Source of the DNA: Paracoccaceae bacterium
GTDB lineage: Bacteria > Pseudomonadota > Alphaproteobacteria > Rhodobacterales > Rhodobacteraceae
Assembly: GCA_028150825.1 (NCBI GenBank)
Contig: JAOGIM010000001.1
Location: forward strand, 62,001 to 126,000
Direction: 5' to 3'
DNA: 64,000 nt
Part shown: piece by piece, positions 54,548-64,000 of the stretch
Layout: each line of letters opens with the position of its first letter
Numbering within the stretch: the stretch's first letter is position 1
The notes under the pieces: generated by a model
Told to the model about the DNA's origin: nothing
Databases searched by the model: none
What the model saw: only the letters and a program-made list of their open reading frames with translations
Made by a program: the position numbers and the translations under genes

Positions 54548-55840
54548 TCAAGCGGCAGATTTCGCTTTGCGCCGTTGCCGAGCTTTCTGCGCTCCAGTAA
54601 TCTGAGGCTTACCACCGGGTTTAGCCCCGCCTTGAGATCCGTTCCGGGCACTCTTTCGGCCCGACCGGCCTCTACTATTTGGCTTTTTACCACCCGGCGC
54701 TTGGATGTCGTCCCAAGGCCGGCCAGAGGCAACCGGTATGCTGCGCCCCATTGCCTTTTCAATCGCCTTTAATTCACCCATTTCATCTGGCGCACAAAAT
54801 GCGATTGCTGCGCCTTCTGCACCCGCGCGGGCTGTGCGACCAATCCGGTGTACATAGTTGTCACCGACATTTGGCAGATCAAAGTTATAAACGTGGCGCA
54901 CTTGCGGAATATCAAGACCGCGGGCTGCGACATCTGTTGCGACCAATATCTTGATCTCACCGGCCCGAAACGACTTCAGAGCTCTTTCTCTTTGTCCCTG
55001 AGATTTATTACCGTGCACAGAAGTCACAGAAAACCCAGATTTGTCAAGCGTTTTCATAAGCTTTTCTGCCCCATGCTTTGTTCTAGAAAAAACGAGGGCA
55101 AGCTCATCACGATGTTTACCAATCAGTTCAATGAGTAATTTTGTTTTTTCGGCTTTTGATATAAAATGAATTGATTGAGTGATTTTATCGGCGGCTTTCC
55201 CAGGAGGCGATACTTCAACCCGCATGGGGTTTTGGAGGTAGCTATTTGCCAGTTCGTTCATTTGTTTTGGCATCGTGGCCGAAAACAACATGGTCTGGCG
55301 GGTCTTGGGTAGCATGCCAGCAATCTTGCGAAGGCTGTGAATAAAACCGAGATCAAGCATTTGATCCGCTTCATCCAAAACCAGAAAAGTCGTAGCGTGC
55401 AAGCTAAGAGCACGGCGATCCAAAAGATCAATCAAACGACCAGGTGTAGCCACCAAAATATCAATGCCCCGTGCGACGCGGGCAATCTGTGGATTAATTG
55501 ATGCACCACCCACAACAAGACCTATTTTTATTGGTGTATTTTGAACAAAACCTTTGAGGTTATCACTAATCTGTTTGGCTAATTCACGCGTCGGCGCTAG
55601 AATTAAGCCTCGGACACTTTTGGGTTCAAGCTTCTGGCTAGATGCCATCATTTGCGCAATCAACGGTAGGCCAAATGCTGCCGTCTTTCCTGTTCCAGTT
55701 TGCGCTAAGCCCATCACGTCCTTGCCGTTCAGCGCGTGCGGAATGGCATGGGTCTGGATAGGTGTAGGTTCATTAATATCCATCGCAGTAAGGCGTGATA
55801 CGAGTTTTTCGGGCAAGCCCATAGTTTGAAATAAATTCAA
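54548..55840 (-). CDS. DEAD/DEAH-box ATP-dependent RNA helicase (RhlE-like)
   Basis: TPIQTHAIPHALNGKDVMGLAQTGTGKTAAFGLPL, VLDEADQMLDLGF, ATDVAARGLDIPQV, HRIGRTARAG; TTG start giving MNLFQTMGLPEKLV is more typical than the 55900 start. Confidence 0.94.
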   Translation of the reverse strand: MNLFQTMGLPEKLVSRLTAMDINEPTPIQTHAIPHALNGKDVMGLAQTGTGKTAAFGLPLIAQMMASSQKLEPKSVRGLILAPTRELAKQISDNLKGFVQNTPIKIGLVVGGASINPQIARVARGIDILVATPGRLIDLLDRRALSLHATTFLVLDEADQMLDLGFIHSLRKIAGMLPKTRQTMLFSATMPKQMNELANSYLQNPMRVEVSPPGKAADKITQSIHFISKAEKTKLLIELIGKHRDELALVFSRTKHGAEKLMKTLDKSGFSVTSVHGNKSQGQRERALKSFRAGEIKILVATDVAARGLDIPQVRHVYNFDLPNVGDNYVHRIGRTARAGAEGAAIAFCAPDEMGELKAIEKAMGRSIPVASGRPWDDIQAPGGKKPNSRGRSGRKSARNGSQGGAKPGGKPQITGAQKARQRRKAKSAA

Positions 55841-56415
55841 AACAGTCCTTTCATGCGCAAAGGACAAGCCAGTACGCGGTTTATAGTGGAACGCATGCAA
55901 TTCTGCATACTACCTCAAGAGGGCGCATCACATTTCTTAATAGCGCTAAAAGCCCAATTAAGTGATCCGCGCGTGTACCCACGCGTGATTTTGGGAACGT
56001 TGCGTTATTCCGTGATAACCTAATTTGTTTCAAAATTTAGGTCGACCAACTGCTCACGCGGCAGGAAATAACGATGTAACAGATGCGCCTATTGTATGCA
56101 GATGTCAAGACTGACAACGAAAACAACTAGATATCGCATGCCTCTGAATAAACCAAAAGTCACTCTTTCGGCCAAATCAAGATCTAAGAAATAGAAATAA
56201 CACGTCTTATATGGTATTTTTTAGCGTTTTCTGGGCTTTACTGACAAAACTTCCAAACCATCACTCACAAACAAGGTACGACAAATAAGTAGTCAACTCT
56301 GCTGGCGCAGTGAGACATAAAGTTTGACTCTTCAAGTATAAATTGGCACCCTTTGTTAATTAAAAACCCAAATTTGCACTTAAAAATATTTTAAGAATTA
56401 ACGAGAAAAATAAGA

Positions 56416-57669
<1,254 letters not shown>

Positions 57670-57741
57670 CCTCAGGGAAACTATTAAAAAGAGTAAAGAG
57701 CTGGCAAATAGCACACAATGCGCCACGAGGATCAAAAGTGA

Positions 57742-58425
57742 TCAGGCAACTTGGGCTTTTGTGATTTGGTCATAAGCTTCGTTTATTTGGATCAGACGCC
57801 GTTCGGCGAGTTTAATTGCTTCTCTGGGGACGCCCCGCGCGAGCATTTGATCCGGGTGGCTCTCGCGAACCAGTTTGCGCCAAATAGATTTGATTTGGTC
57901 AAAATCCTGATCCATTGACACGCCCAGAACGGTGTAGGGATCGGGCTCTAGATTCGGAATATGACGAGCGCGCAGGGCTTGGAATTCAATCTCTTTAAGT
58001 CCAAATTGTGCAGCGACTTCTAACAGGAACTCATCTTCATTGGGGTGGTACTGGCCATCCGCAGCAGCTATGTAAAAAAGCCCTTCCATAAGATCGGTTA
58101 AAACTGGATTTCCGTGACCAAACATACGACTGATGTTTTTAGCATAAAGTTCAAAGCCAGAGACATCCTGACGCGCAAGATTGAACACGCGTGCGGCCTG
58201 CGGCAAATCTGCCTCAGGAATATAAAAGACTTCTCGAAATGCGCTTACTTCATTTTTTGTAACAAGGCCATCCGCCTTTGCCATTTTTGCAGACAGCGCA
58301 ATCACTGCAATGGTGAAAGCCACAGAGCGTTCGGGGGGTGTTCGCAAATGATCAAATACCGCAGCAAGACCATCGCCTTTTGAAAGCGCAGACAATGCCA
58401 GAGATATTCGTAACCAGATCGACAT
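57742..58425 (-). CDS. DjlA/TerB-like J-domain protein
   Basis: TerB-like N-terminus (AVIALSAKMAKADGLVTKNEVSAF) and C-terminal J-domain DPYTVLGVSMDQDFDQIKSIWRKLVRESHPDQMLARGVP. Confidence 0.92.
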   Translation of the reverse strand: MSIWLRISLALSALSKGDGLAAVFDHLRTPPERSVAFTIAVIALSAKMAKADGLVTKNEVSAFREVFYIPEADLPQAARVFNLARQDVSGFELYAKNISRMFGHGNPVLTDLMEGLFYIAAADGQYHPNEDEFLLEVAAQFGLKEIEFQALRARHIPNLEPDPYTVLGVSMDQDFDQIKSIWRKLVRESHPDQMLARGVPREAIKLAERRLIQINEAYDQITKAQVA

Positions 58426-58456
58426 AAAAATAGTTTAGCCTTGAGAAACAATAATA

Positions 58457-58675
58457 TCAGTTAAAAGTCATAACCGACCTCCGGCAATACTGCAATTCGC
58501 GATACGCCAAGACGCGCGGGAAAAAAACGGCAGCGTCAGGATTATCAGCACTAACATCGGCCCAAAGGAAGTTTACACCACTTGGTTTGACATTCTCATA
58601 AAACATATCAAACACAGCGCGACGAATTCCAAGCCCTCCGGCGAGTGAAGAGGTATGAACTGTATACTCCATCAT
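58457..58675 (-). pseudogene. Possible GNAT acetyltransferase C-terminal remnant
   Basis: GGLGIRRAVFDMFYENVKPSGVNFLWADVSADNPDAAVFFPRVLAYRE resembles GNAT motifs A/B; truncated relative to a full domain. Confidence 0.35.
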
Positions 58676-58903
58676 CTTGGCGTATCCGACACCATCCTTA
58701 AACTAAAATATGTAGAAAAACCCAAGACACAGATCATCATGAGCACTTTAAAGGCTAGATGGTCCCAATTACATGACTCAATAGAAGCCTCGATATCAAG
58801 AATAGCCTTTTCAGCGGCGTTAAAAGTAATTACAATTAAGAATATTAATCCAAAATAGCAGTAATATTCAAAGCATTTTTGACTTTGGAATGGCTGATGA
58901 CTG

Positions 58904-59515
58904 TTATAATTCAATAAGTCCATTGGGTGTTTCAATTTTTGCTTGCAGCGAGGCGTATTGTGATTTTTTGAAGATAACTCTTGGGTCATCAAGTGTTGAG
59001 TTTATAAAATGTTCTAACTTATTTGGTTCAGGATGCGATATTGTGAGTGATGATAGCCTACACCCGCGGTCAGGTAAACTTGCCGCAGGCGAAGTTGCAC
59101 CTTTCCAATCGATCACAGACGGCGCGCAACCGTTCATCGGAAGCGCCCCATTCTTAGGAACTGTGAGGTTCCACTCCAAATCGCCCCGCGACACAGACAG
59201 AATCTCCCCTGCGTGATAAGGCATTTGTTCAAGATGATCTAGCATTCTGTCTGTTTCACACACCCATGTGATTAGCTGTGGCGCACCTGAGAATGCCTCA
59301 AGATCGTACCATACAGGGTGATCAGGTTTCCGCGCCTGAGGATCAATTGCGATCACTTCGAAATAGCAATCTCCAAGATTTAACAACCTATTATGCGTTC
59401 CAAACCGATCGTGTGATCCGCCTAAGTCCAAAGAAACACCAAGTCTGTCTTCACTAAAAAAGAGGCCTTCGGGCAAGCTCGTAGCGGCTAAAACGATATG
59501 ATCGATTTTGAACAT
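58904..59515 (-). CDS. VOC family (glyoxalase-like) protein
   Basis: FKIDHIVLAATSLPEGLFFSEDRLGVSLDLGGSHDRFGTHNRLLNLGDCYFEVIAIDPQA. Confidence 0.85.
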   Translation of the reverse strand: MFKIDHIVLAATSLPEGLFFSEDRLGVSLDLGGSHDRFGTHNRLLNLGDCYFEVIAIDPQARKPDHPVWYDLEAFSGAPQLITWVCETDRMLDHLEQMPYHAGEILSVSRGDLEWNLTVPKNGALPMNGCAPSVIDWKGATSPAASLPDRGCRLSSLTISHPEPNKLEHFINSTLDDPRVIFKKSQYASLQAKIETPNGLIEL

Positions 59516-59523
59516 ACCGTTTG

Positions 59524-59781
59524 CTACAATCTTTCGGCTTTAGCAGCAATGGGGCAACCAATAGATCTTAGTTGCCAAACCTCATTGAAGTGATAATTTT
59601 GCGCAGCAGAATTCAACCCAGATCCCACAATGCTCAAAACTGCGGCAATTAAGTTAAATCCAAGCCACCGCAAATCAGCAAAAAGCACATCATTCATAAG
59701 TCGCTCAAGCAAAAATGTGAATAATCCTGGGAGACATACCACAATCAGGTAAAGCATTTGCAACTGCCTTGACTGGTCCAC
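59524..59781 (-). CDS. Small hypothetical membrane protein
   Basis: 85-aa ORF (GTG start) with hydrophobic segments adjacent to the VOC gene. Confidence 0.4.
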   Translation of the reverse strand: MDQSRQLQMLYLIVVCLPGLFTFLLERLMNDVLFADLRWLGFNLIAAVLSIVGSGLNSAAQNYHFNEVWQLRSIGCPIAAKAERL

Positions 59782-60102
59782 AAACCTACACTGATGGACC
59801 AGACCAAGTCCTTAATAGAGCCCAGAATACTTCCAGTAGAGTGAATGTTAAAAGTACTGAATAGAACAAAATCCTGATTTTACTAATCCCAAATAAGCTG
59901 AGCAACACGAGGAGCATTGCCAGTACCTGACTGTGGAAAATTGTCCTATACTCGCAGTCACACCTTTACAAAAATTCGCTAACAATACTGAAAATACTTT
60001 GTAAAGGTCTAAGATGACATGAATTTAAATAAAATCATGAGAGTTGAATAGACTAATGATCGAAAGATCATTTAAGTCTCTATTTGTTGTATTTGAGGAA
60101 AG

Positions 60103-60915
60103 ATGATGCGATATTTAATTTCGAGCAGTGTTGAATGCGTGTGGCTCATGAAAACCCTTGCAAATAAACCAAGATGGCAGATGACACTTCGCGGATGGGC
60201 GGATAATATGCGGCAGTATGATATAATTTTTGGTATGCTTGGAGTTACAACAATCCTTGCGATTTCGGGGCCCTTTGGCACAAATGATAATCTTGGCCTG
60301 ATTGAAAGAACAGTTTGCTGGTTTTCCGTCAGTTTTTCGACCTGCGAGATTAAAAAATATTTTCATATCGCCTGCTTCACTCCGACAACAGGTAATATTT
60401 TATTGAAATGGGCAGTGGCAACTTGCGCAGTAAGCACACAGATCGACAGCCTAGTGATCGGTAAGAATATCGTTTTTTCTAATCATCCGCCCAAAAACAT
60501 AGGAAACCTTTTTCCAATGCTTACGATTTATCTTACAACGAACGTTACATATATGCTGACAAGGCTTAAACGAAGGCCCAAAAGCGATAATCCAAAGAGA
60601 ATTAACTTAATGGATCTTTTACCTCACAATGTGAGGGAAAAACTGATATCGCTTAACACTATAGATAACCGTGGGGAGGTCACGTTAAATACTGCTAAAC
60701 AAATTGTATTAGTGCGCTTCTCGGATGCTCTAAGCAAAATCTCAGAGGGTATAGGCATAAAAGTTACCCAATCTCATTTGCTGAAAAAGGATAAAATCGA
60801 TAGCGGCAAAAGACAGGGGGGTTACATTTTGTTATGTACCGACGCGAAGCTATATATACCCGCAGTTAGTAAAAGCATCCGCAAAGTCGTACGCTTCGGA
60901 GCTTCGTTTGCATGA
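60103..60915 (+). CDS. Membrane protein with C-terminal LytTR-type DNA-binding domain
   Basis: Hydrophobic N-terminal half; C-terminal [65 protein letters not shown] resembles LytTR. Confidence 0.7.
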   Translation: MMRYLISSSVECVWLMKTLANKPRWQMTLRGWADNMRQYDIIFGMLGVTTILAISGPFGTNDNLGLIERTVCWFSVSFSTCEIKKYFHIACFTPTTGNILLKWAVATCAVSTQIDSLVIGKNIVFSNHPPKNIGNLFPMLTIYLTTNVTYMLTRLKRRPKSDNPKRINLMDLLPHNVREKLISLNTIDNRGEVTLNTAKQIVLVRFSDALSKISEGIGIKVTQSHLLKKDKIDSGKRQGGYILLCTDAKLYIPAVSKSIRKVVRFGASFA

Positions 60916-61574
60916 GCGCGCTCAACGAAGAGGTCGAATGGATTATCTCCGAAGGTTTGACCGATTATCGACAAGCCGAGGCCTTTATGGAGGCACGCGC
61001 CCAAGAAATCTGGAAAGGCCATAAACCCGAGGCGATCTGGCTGGTTGAACATCCTCCACTTTACACAGCAGGCACTAGTGCCAAAAAGTCAGATCTAATC
61101 TCGCCCGATCGCTTCCCGGTCCATGCAACCAAACGGGGTGGTCAATACACGTATCATGGGCCTGGCCAAAGAGTTGCCTATGTAATGATTGATCTCAACA
61201 AACGCGAAAAAGACGTACACATCTTTGTCAAAAAGCTTGAACACTGGGTCATTTGTACATTGAAAAGCTTTAATGTTAAGGGTGAAATTCGGGAGGGACG
61301 CGTCGGAGTTTGGGTGCAACGTCCAGAAAAGCCAAAAACATTGGACGGGAAGATACCAGAAGATAAAATCGCCGCTATTGGTATTCGATTGCGCAAATGG
61401 GTGTCGTTTCATGGGATATCGATCAACGTGAAACCAAACATTGAACACTTTGCTGGCATTGTTCCCTGCGGAATCATAGACCATGGCGTGACCAGCCTTG
61501 TCGATCTTGGCCTGCCAGTGACGATGGCAGATTTAGATGTCACGTTGAAAAAGAAATTTAAAGAAATTTTTTGA
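60912..61574 (+). CDS. lipB: Lipoyl(octanoyl) transferase
   Basis: [66 protein letters not shown]. Confidence 0.96.
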   Translation: MSALNEEVEWIISEGLTDYRQAEAFMEARAQEIWKGHKPEAIWLVEHPPLYTAGTSAKKSDLISPDRFPVHATKRGGQYTYHGPGQRVAYVMIDLNKREKDVHIFVKKLEHWVICTLKSFNVKGEIREGRVGVWVQRPEKPKTLDGKIPEDKIAAIGIRLRKWVSFHGISINVKPNIEHFAGIVPCGIIDHGVTSLVDLGLPVTMADLDVTLKKKFKEIF

Positions 61575-61786
61575 GCCGAGTGCCTGATCAATGAGTGAAA
61601 CCAAAAATATTTGCAATTGATGCCGACCAAACCCAAAAAATTATCGCAAGCCGCGTCACTTTTTCCCAACCTGCGGCATAAACATGCATTGCCTGTCTCA
61701 ATCGGGCAGATTAGAGTATGCGAAGACAAATGTTAAGTTCGGCGACGAGTCGAAAAATACATAGCCAATATATACAGGAGTGAACC

Positions 61787-63475
61787 ATGGCGGACGCAGC
61801 CATTCACGGCCACGAACACACAGACCAACGGACCTTTTTTACCCGCTGGTTCATGTCCACCAACCATAAAGATATTGGAATCCTTTATCTTGTTGTCTCT
61901 GCTCTGGTTGGTTTTATATCTGTTGCTTTCACAATTTACATGCGACTCGAGCTCATGGAACCTGGTGTACAGTATATGTGCCTTAACGAACTTGGAGAGG
62001 CCGCCCCCAGATTGATTTCTGGTGGAACAAATTGTTACGCGCCTAATGGACATCTTTGGAATGTTCTGGTGACAGCTCATGGCATCTTGATGATGTTCTT
62101 TGTCGTCATCCCAGCTTTGTTTGGTGGCTTTGGTAACTATTTTATGCCTTTGCAGATCGGTGCGCCGGACATGGCTTTCCCACGGATGAACAATCTGTCG
62201 TTCTGGCTTTATATTGCGGGTACGACTTTGGCGATTTGTTCGGTGCTGGCACCTGGTGGAAATGGTCAAGCTGGATCTGGAGTTGGTTGGGTTCTGTACC
62301 CACCTCTCTCGGTAAACGAGGCCGGAATGTCGATGGACTTAGCGATCTTTGCCGTTCATGTATCGGGGGCTTCTTCAATTTTGGGTGCAATCAATATGAT
62401 TACGACCTTTTTGAACATGCGCGCACCTGGCATGACGTTGTTCAAAGTACCACTGTTTGCATGGTCAATCTTTATCACAGCATGGCTAATTTTGCTCTCA
62501 CTACCGGTTCTAGCAGGCGCAATTACAATGCTTCTTACAGACCGTAATTTTGGGACAACTTTCTTCGATCCCTCTGGTGGCGGCGATCCGATTTTGTATC
62601 AGCACATTCTATGGTTTTTTGGCCACCCCGAAGTGTACATCATCATACTTCCTGGCTTTGGACTGATCAGTCACGTGATCGCAACATTTGCACGTAAGCC
62701 TGTGTTTGGGTATCTTCCGATGGTCTGGGCGCTGATTGCCATTGGTGTTTTGGGCTTTGTGGTTTGGGCGCACCACATGTACACGGTTGGAATGTCATTG
62801 ACACAACAATCCTACTTCATGCTTGCGACAATGGTTATTGCGGTTCCGACAGGCATTAAAGTGTTTAGCTGGATTGCGACACTCTGGGGGGGGTCTATCG
62901 ATTTTAAAACACCGATGTTATGGGCATTTGGCTTTCTGTTCTTGTTCACCCTTGGTGGCGTTACAGGCATTGTTCTTGCGCAAGCACCACTGGACAGAGC
63001 TTATCATGACACTTACTATGTAGTTGCGCATTTTCATTATGTGATGTCCCTCGGAGCGGTCTTTACTATTTTTGCTGGCATATATTACTATTTTGGCAAA
63101 ATGACGGGCCGAGCCTATCCTGAGTGGGCTGGAAAACTTCATTTTTGGATGATGTTCATAGGAGCAAACCTAACCTTTTTTCCTCAACACTTCCTTGGGC
63201 GTCAGGGAATGCCACGGCGTTATATCGACTATCCAGAAGCGTTCGCATACTGGAATATGTGGTCAAGTATTGGCGCATTCTTGTCCTTTGCTTCGTTCAT
63301 TTTGTTCTTTGGTATTATTGCTTATTCGCTGTTGCGCGGAGCAAAAATCACCGAGAACAATTACTGGAACGAATACGCCGATACATTGGAATGGACACTC
63401 CCGTCTCCTCCACCAGAGCATACGTTTGAGATCCTTCCAAAACAGGAAGATTGGGATAAATCAAACGCACACTAA
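61787..63475 (+). CDS. ctaD: Cytochrome c oxidase subunit I (aa3-type)
   Basis: [66 protein letters not shown]. Confidence 0.97.
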   Translation: MADAAIHGHEHTDQRTFFTRWFMSTNHKDIGILYLVVSALVGFISVAFTIYMRLELMEPGVQYMCLNELGEAAPRLISGGTNCYAPNGHLWNVLVTAHGILMMFFVVIPALFGGFGNYFMPLQIGAPDMAFPRMNNLSFWLYIAGTTLAICSVLAPGGNGQAGSGVGWVLYPPLSVNEAGMSMDLAIFAVHVSGASSILGAINMITTFLNMRAPGMTLFKVPLFAWSIFITAWLILLSLPVLAGAITMLLTDRNFGTTFFDPSGGGDPILYQHILWFFGHPEVYIIILPGFGLISHVIATFARKPVFGYLPMVWALIAIGVLGFVVWAHHMYTVGMSLTQQSYFMLATMVIAVPTGIKVFSWIATLWGGSIDFKTPMLWAFGFLFLFTLGGVTGIVLAQAPLDRAYHDTYYVVAHFHYVMSLGAVFTIFAGIYYYFGKMTGRAYPEWAGKLHFWMMFIGANLTFFPQHFLGRQGMPRRYIDYPEAFAYWNMWSSIGAFLSFASFILFFGIIAYSLLRGAKITENNYWNEYADTLEWTLPSPPPEHTFEILPKQEDWDKSNAH

Positions 63476-63495
63476 CCATTTGTTCTTGTAAACCC

Positions 63496-63525
63496 AAAAG
63501 CCCCGTATTTATGCGGGGTTTTTTT
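63496..63525 (+). terminator. Rho-independent terminator after ctaD
   Basis: AAAAGCCCCG-TATTTATG-CGGGGTTTTTTT. Confidence 0.9.
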
Positions 63526-63594
63526 CCTCAGCACCATTTCACTATTATAAATTGCGTGATCTCATATCCTTTGAAAGCAGTATAGAGAGTAAAG

Positions 63595-64000
63595 ATGCCC
63601 TACCATTGGAAAACTAATTTTCAAGATGGACAGGACACCCGCATCTTAGAGATATGGCCGCACAATTCTCTACCCAAACAGGGCTTTGCAAGCTTTATAA
63701 TCACGACATTCGTTCTAATCTTGCTACCGCTTGTGGCGTTATCCGGAACTCTTGTTTTTTGGGGATTGCTGCCATTCTTGATGCTTGCTGTATGGGCTAT
63801 TTGGACTGCTCTTCAACATAGCTATAAGCGAAACAAGATATATGAATGTCTTAGCTTTAGACAGCAGACCTTAGATTTGAAGCGAACGAATCCAAAAGGC
63901 GACACCCAAAATTGGTCATGCGAGGGATATTGGAGCCGCGCCAGTATCTATATTAAAGAGGGTCCAGTGCCATTTTATGTGACCTTAAATGGAAATGGCA
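63595..64000 (+). CDS. DUF2244 domain membrane protein, truncated by window end
   Basis: MPYHWKTNFQDGQDTRILEIWPHNSLPKQGFASFIITTFVLILLPLVAL... open to window end. Confidence 0.75.
   Translation, partial: MPYHWKTNFQDGQDTRILEIWPHNSLPKQGFASFIITTFVLILLPLVALSGTLVFWGLLPFLMLAVWAIWTALQHSYKRNKIYECLSFRQQTLDLKRTNPKGDTQNWSCEGYWSRASIYIKEGPVPFYVTLNGNG

Noticed and set aside
61733-62269. 178-aa ORF antisense to ctaD
   Set aside because: Overlaps the strongly conserved ctaD coding frame; charged/low-complexity translation without motifs.

Overview
AT-rich alphaproteobacterial chromosomal segment, most like the Rhodobacterales/Roseobacter group judging by gene content and order (aroA-cmk-rpsA-ihfB-lapA-trpF-trpB; dnaG-rpoD; soxBDAG; perM-hdaA-ppx; lipB; ctaD). 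About 30 intact housekeeping or metabolic genes and one tRNA-Glu(TTC) can be supported. Between the core blocks are regions of gene decay. I can recognise relics of a trimethylamine monooxygenase (tmm) gene, an MhpA-like FAD aromatic hydroxylase, an extradiol-dioxygenase-like VOC gene, a 3-hydroxyisobutyrate dehydrogenase-family gene, a DadA-like FAD oxidoreductase and an RTX Ca-binding-repeat gene. The most interesting observations are: (i) trpF has no ATG/GTG/TTG in a position compatible with a functional enzyme, but has an in-frame ATC exactly 8 nt after a perfect AAGGAG; (ii) a tmm pseudogene of about 1.25 kb has five in-frame stops but a preserved frame; (iii) ppx follows hdaA with no ppk between them; (iv) a half-decayed aromatic-catabolism locus retains an intact TRAP transporter and FAH hydrolase; (v) a nested inverted-repeat structure lies between rpsA and ihfB; (vi) a membrane-anchored LytTR-type regulator overlaps lipB. 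I found no CRISPR array, prophage, intact transposon, rRNA or clear defence system, and no convincing wholly new multi-gene system. All family calls come from reading motifs by eye; no database search was run.
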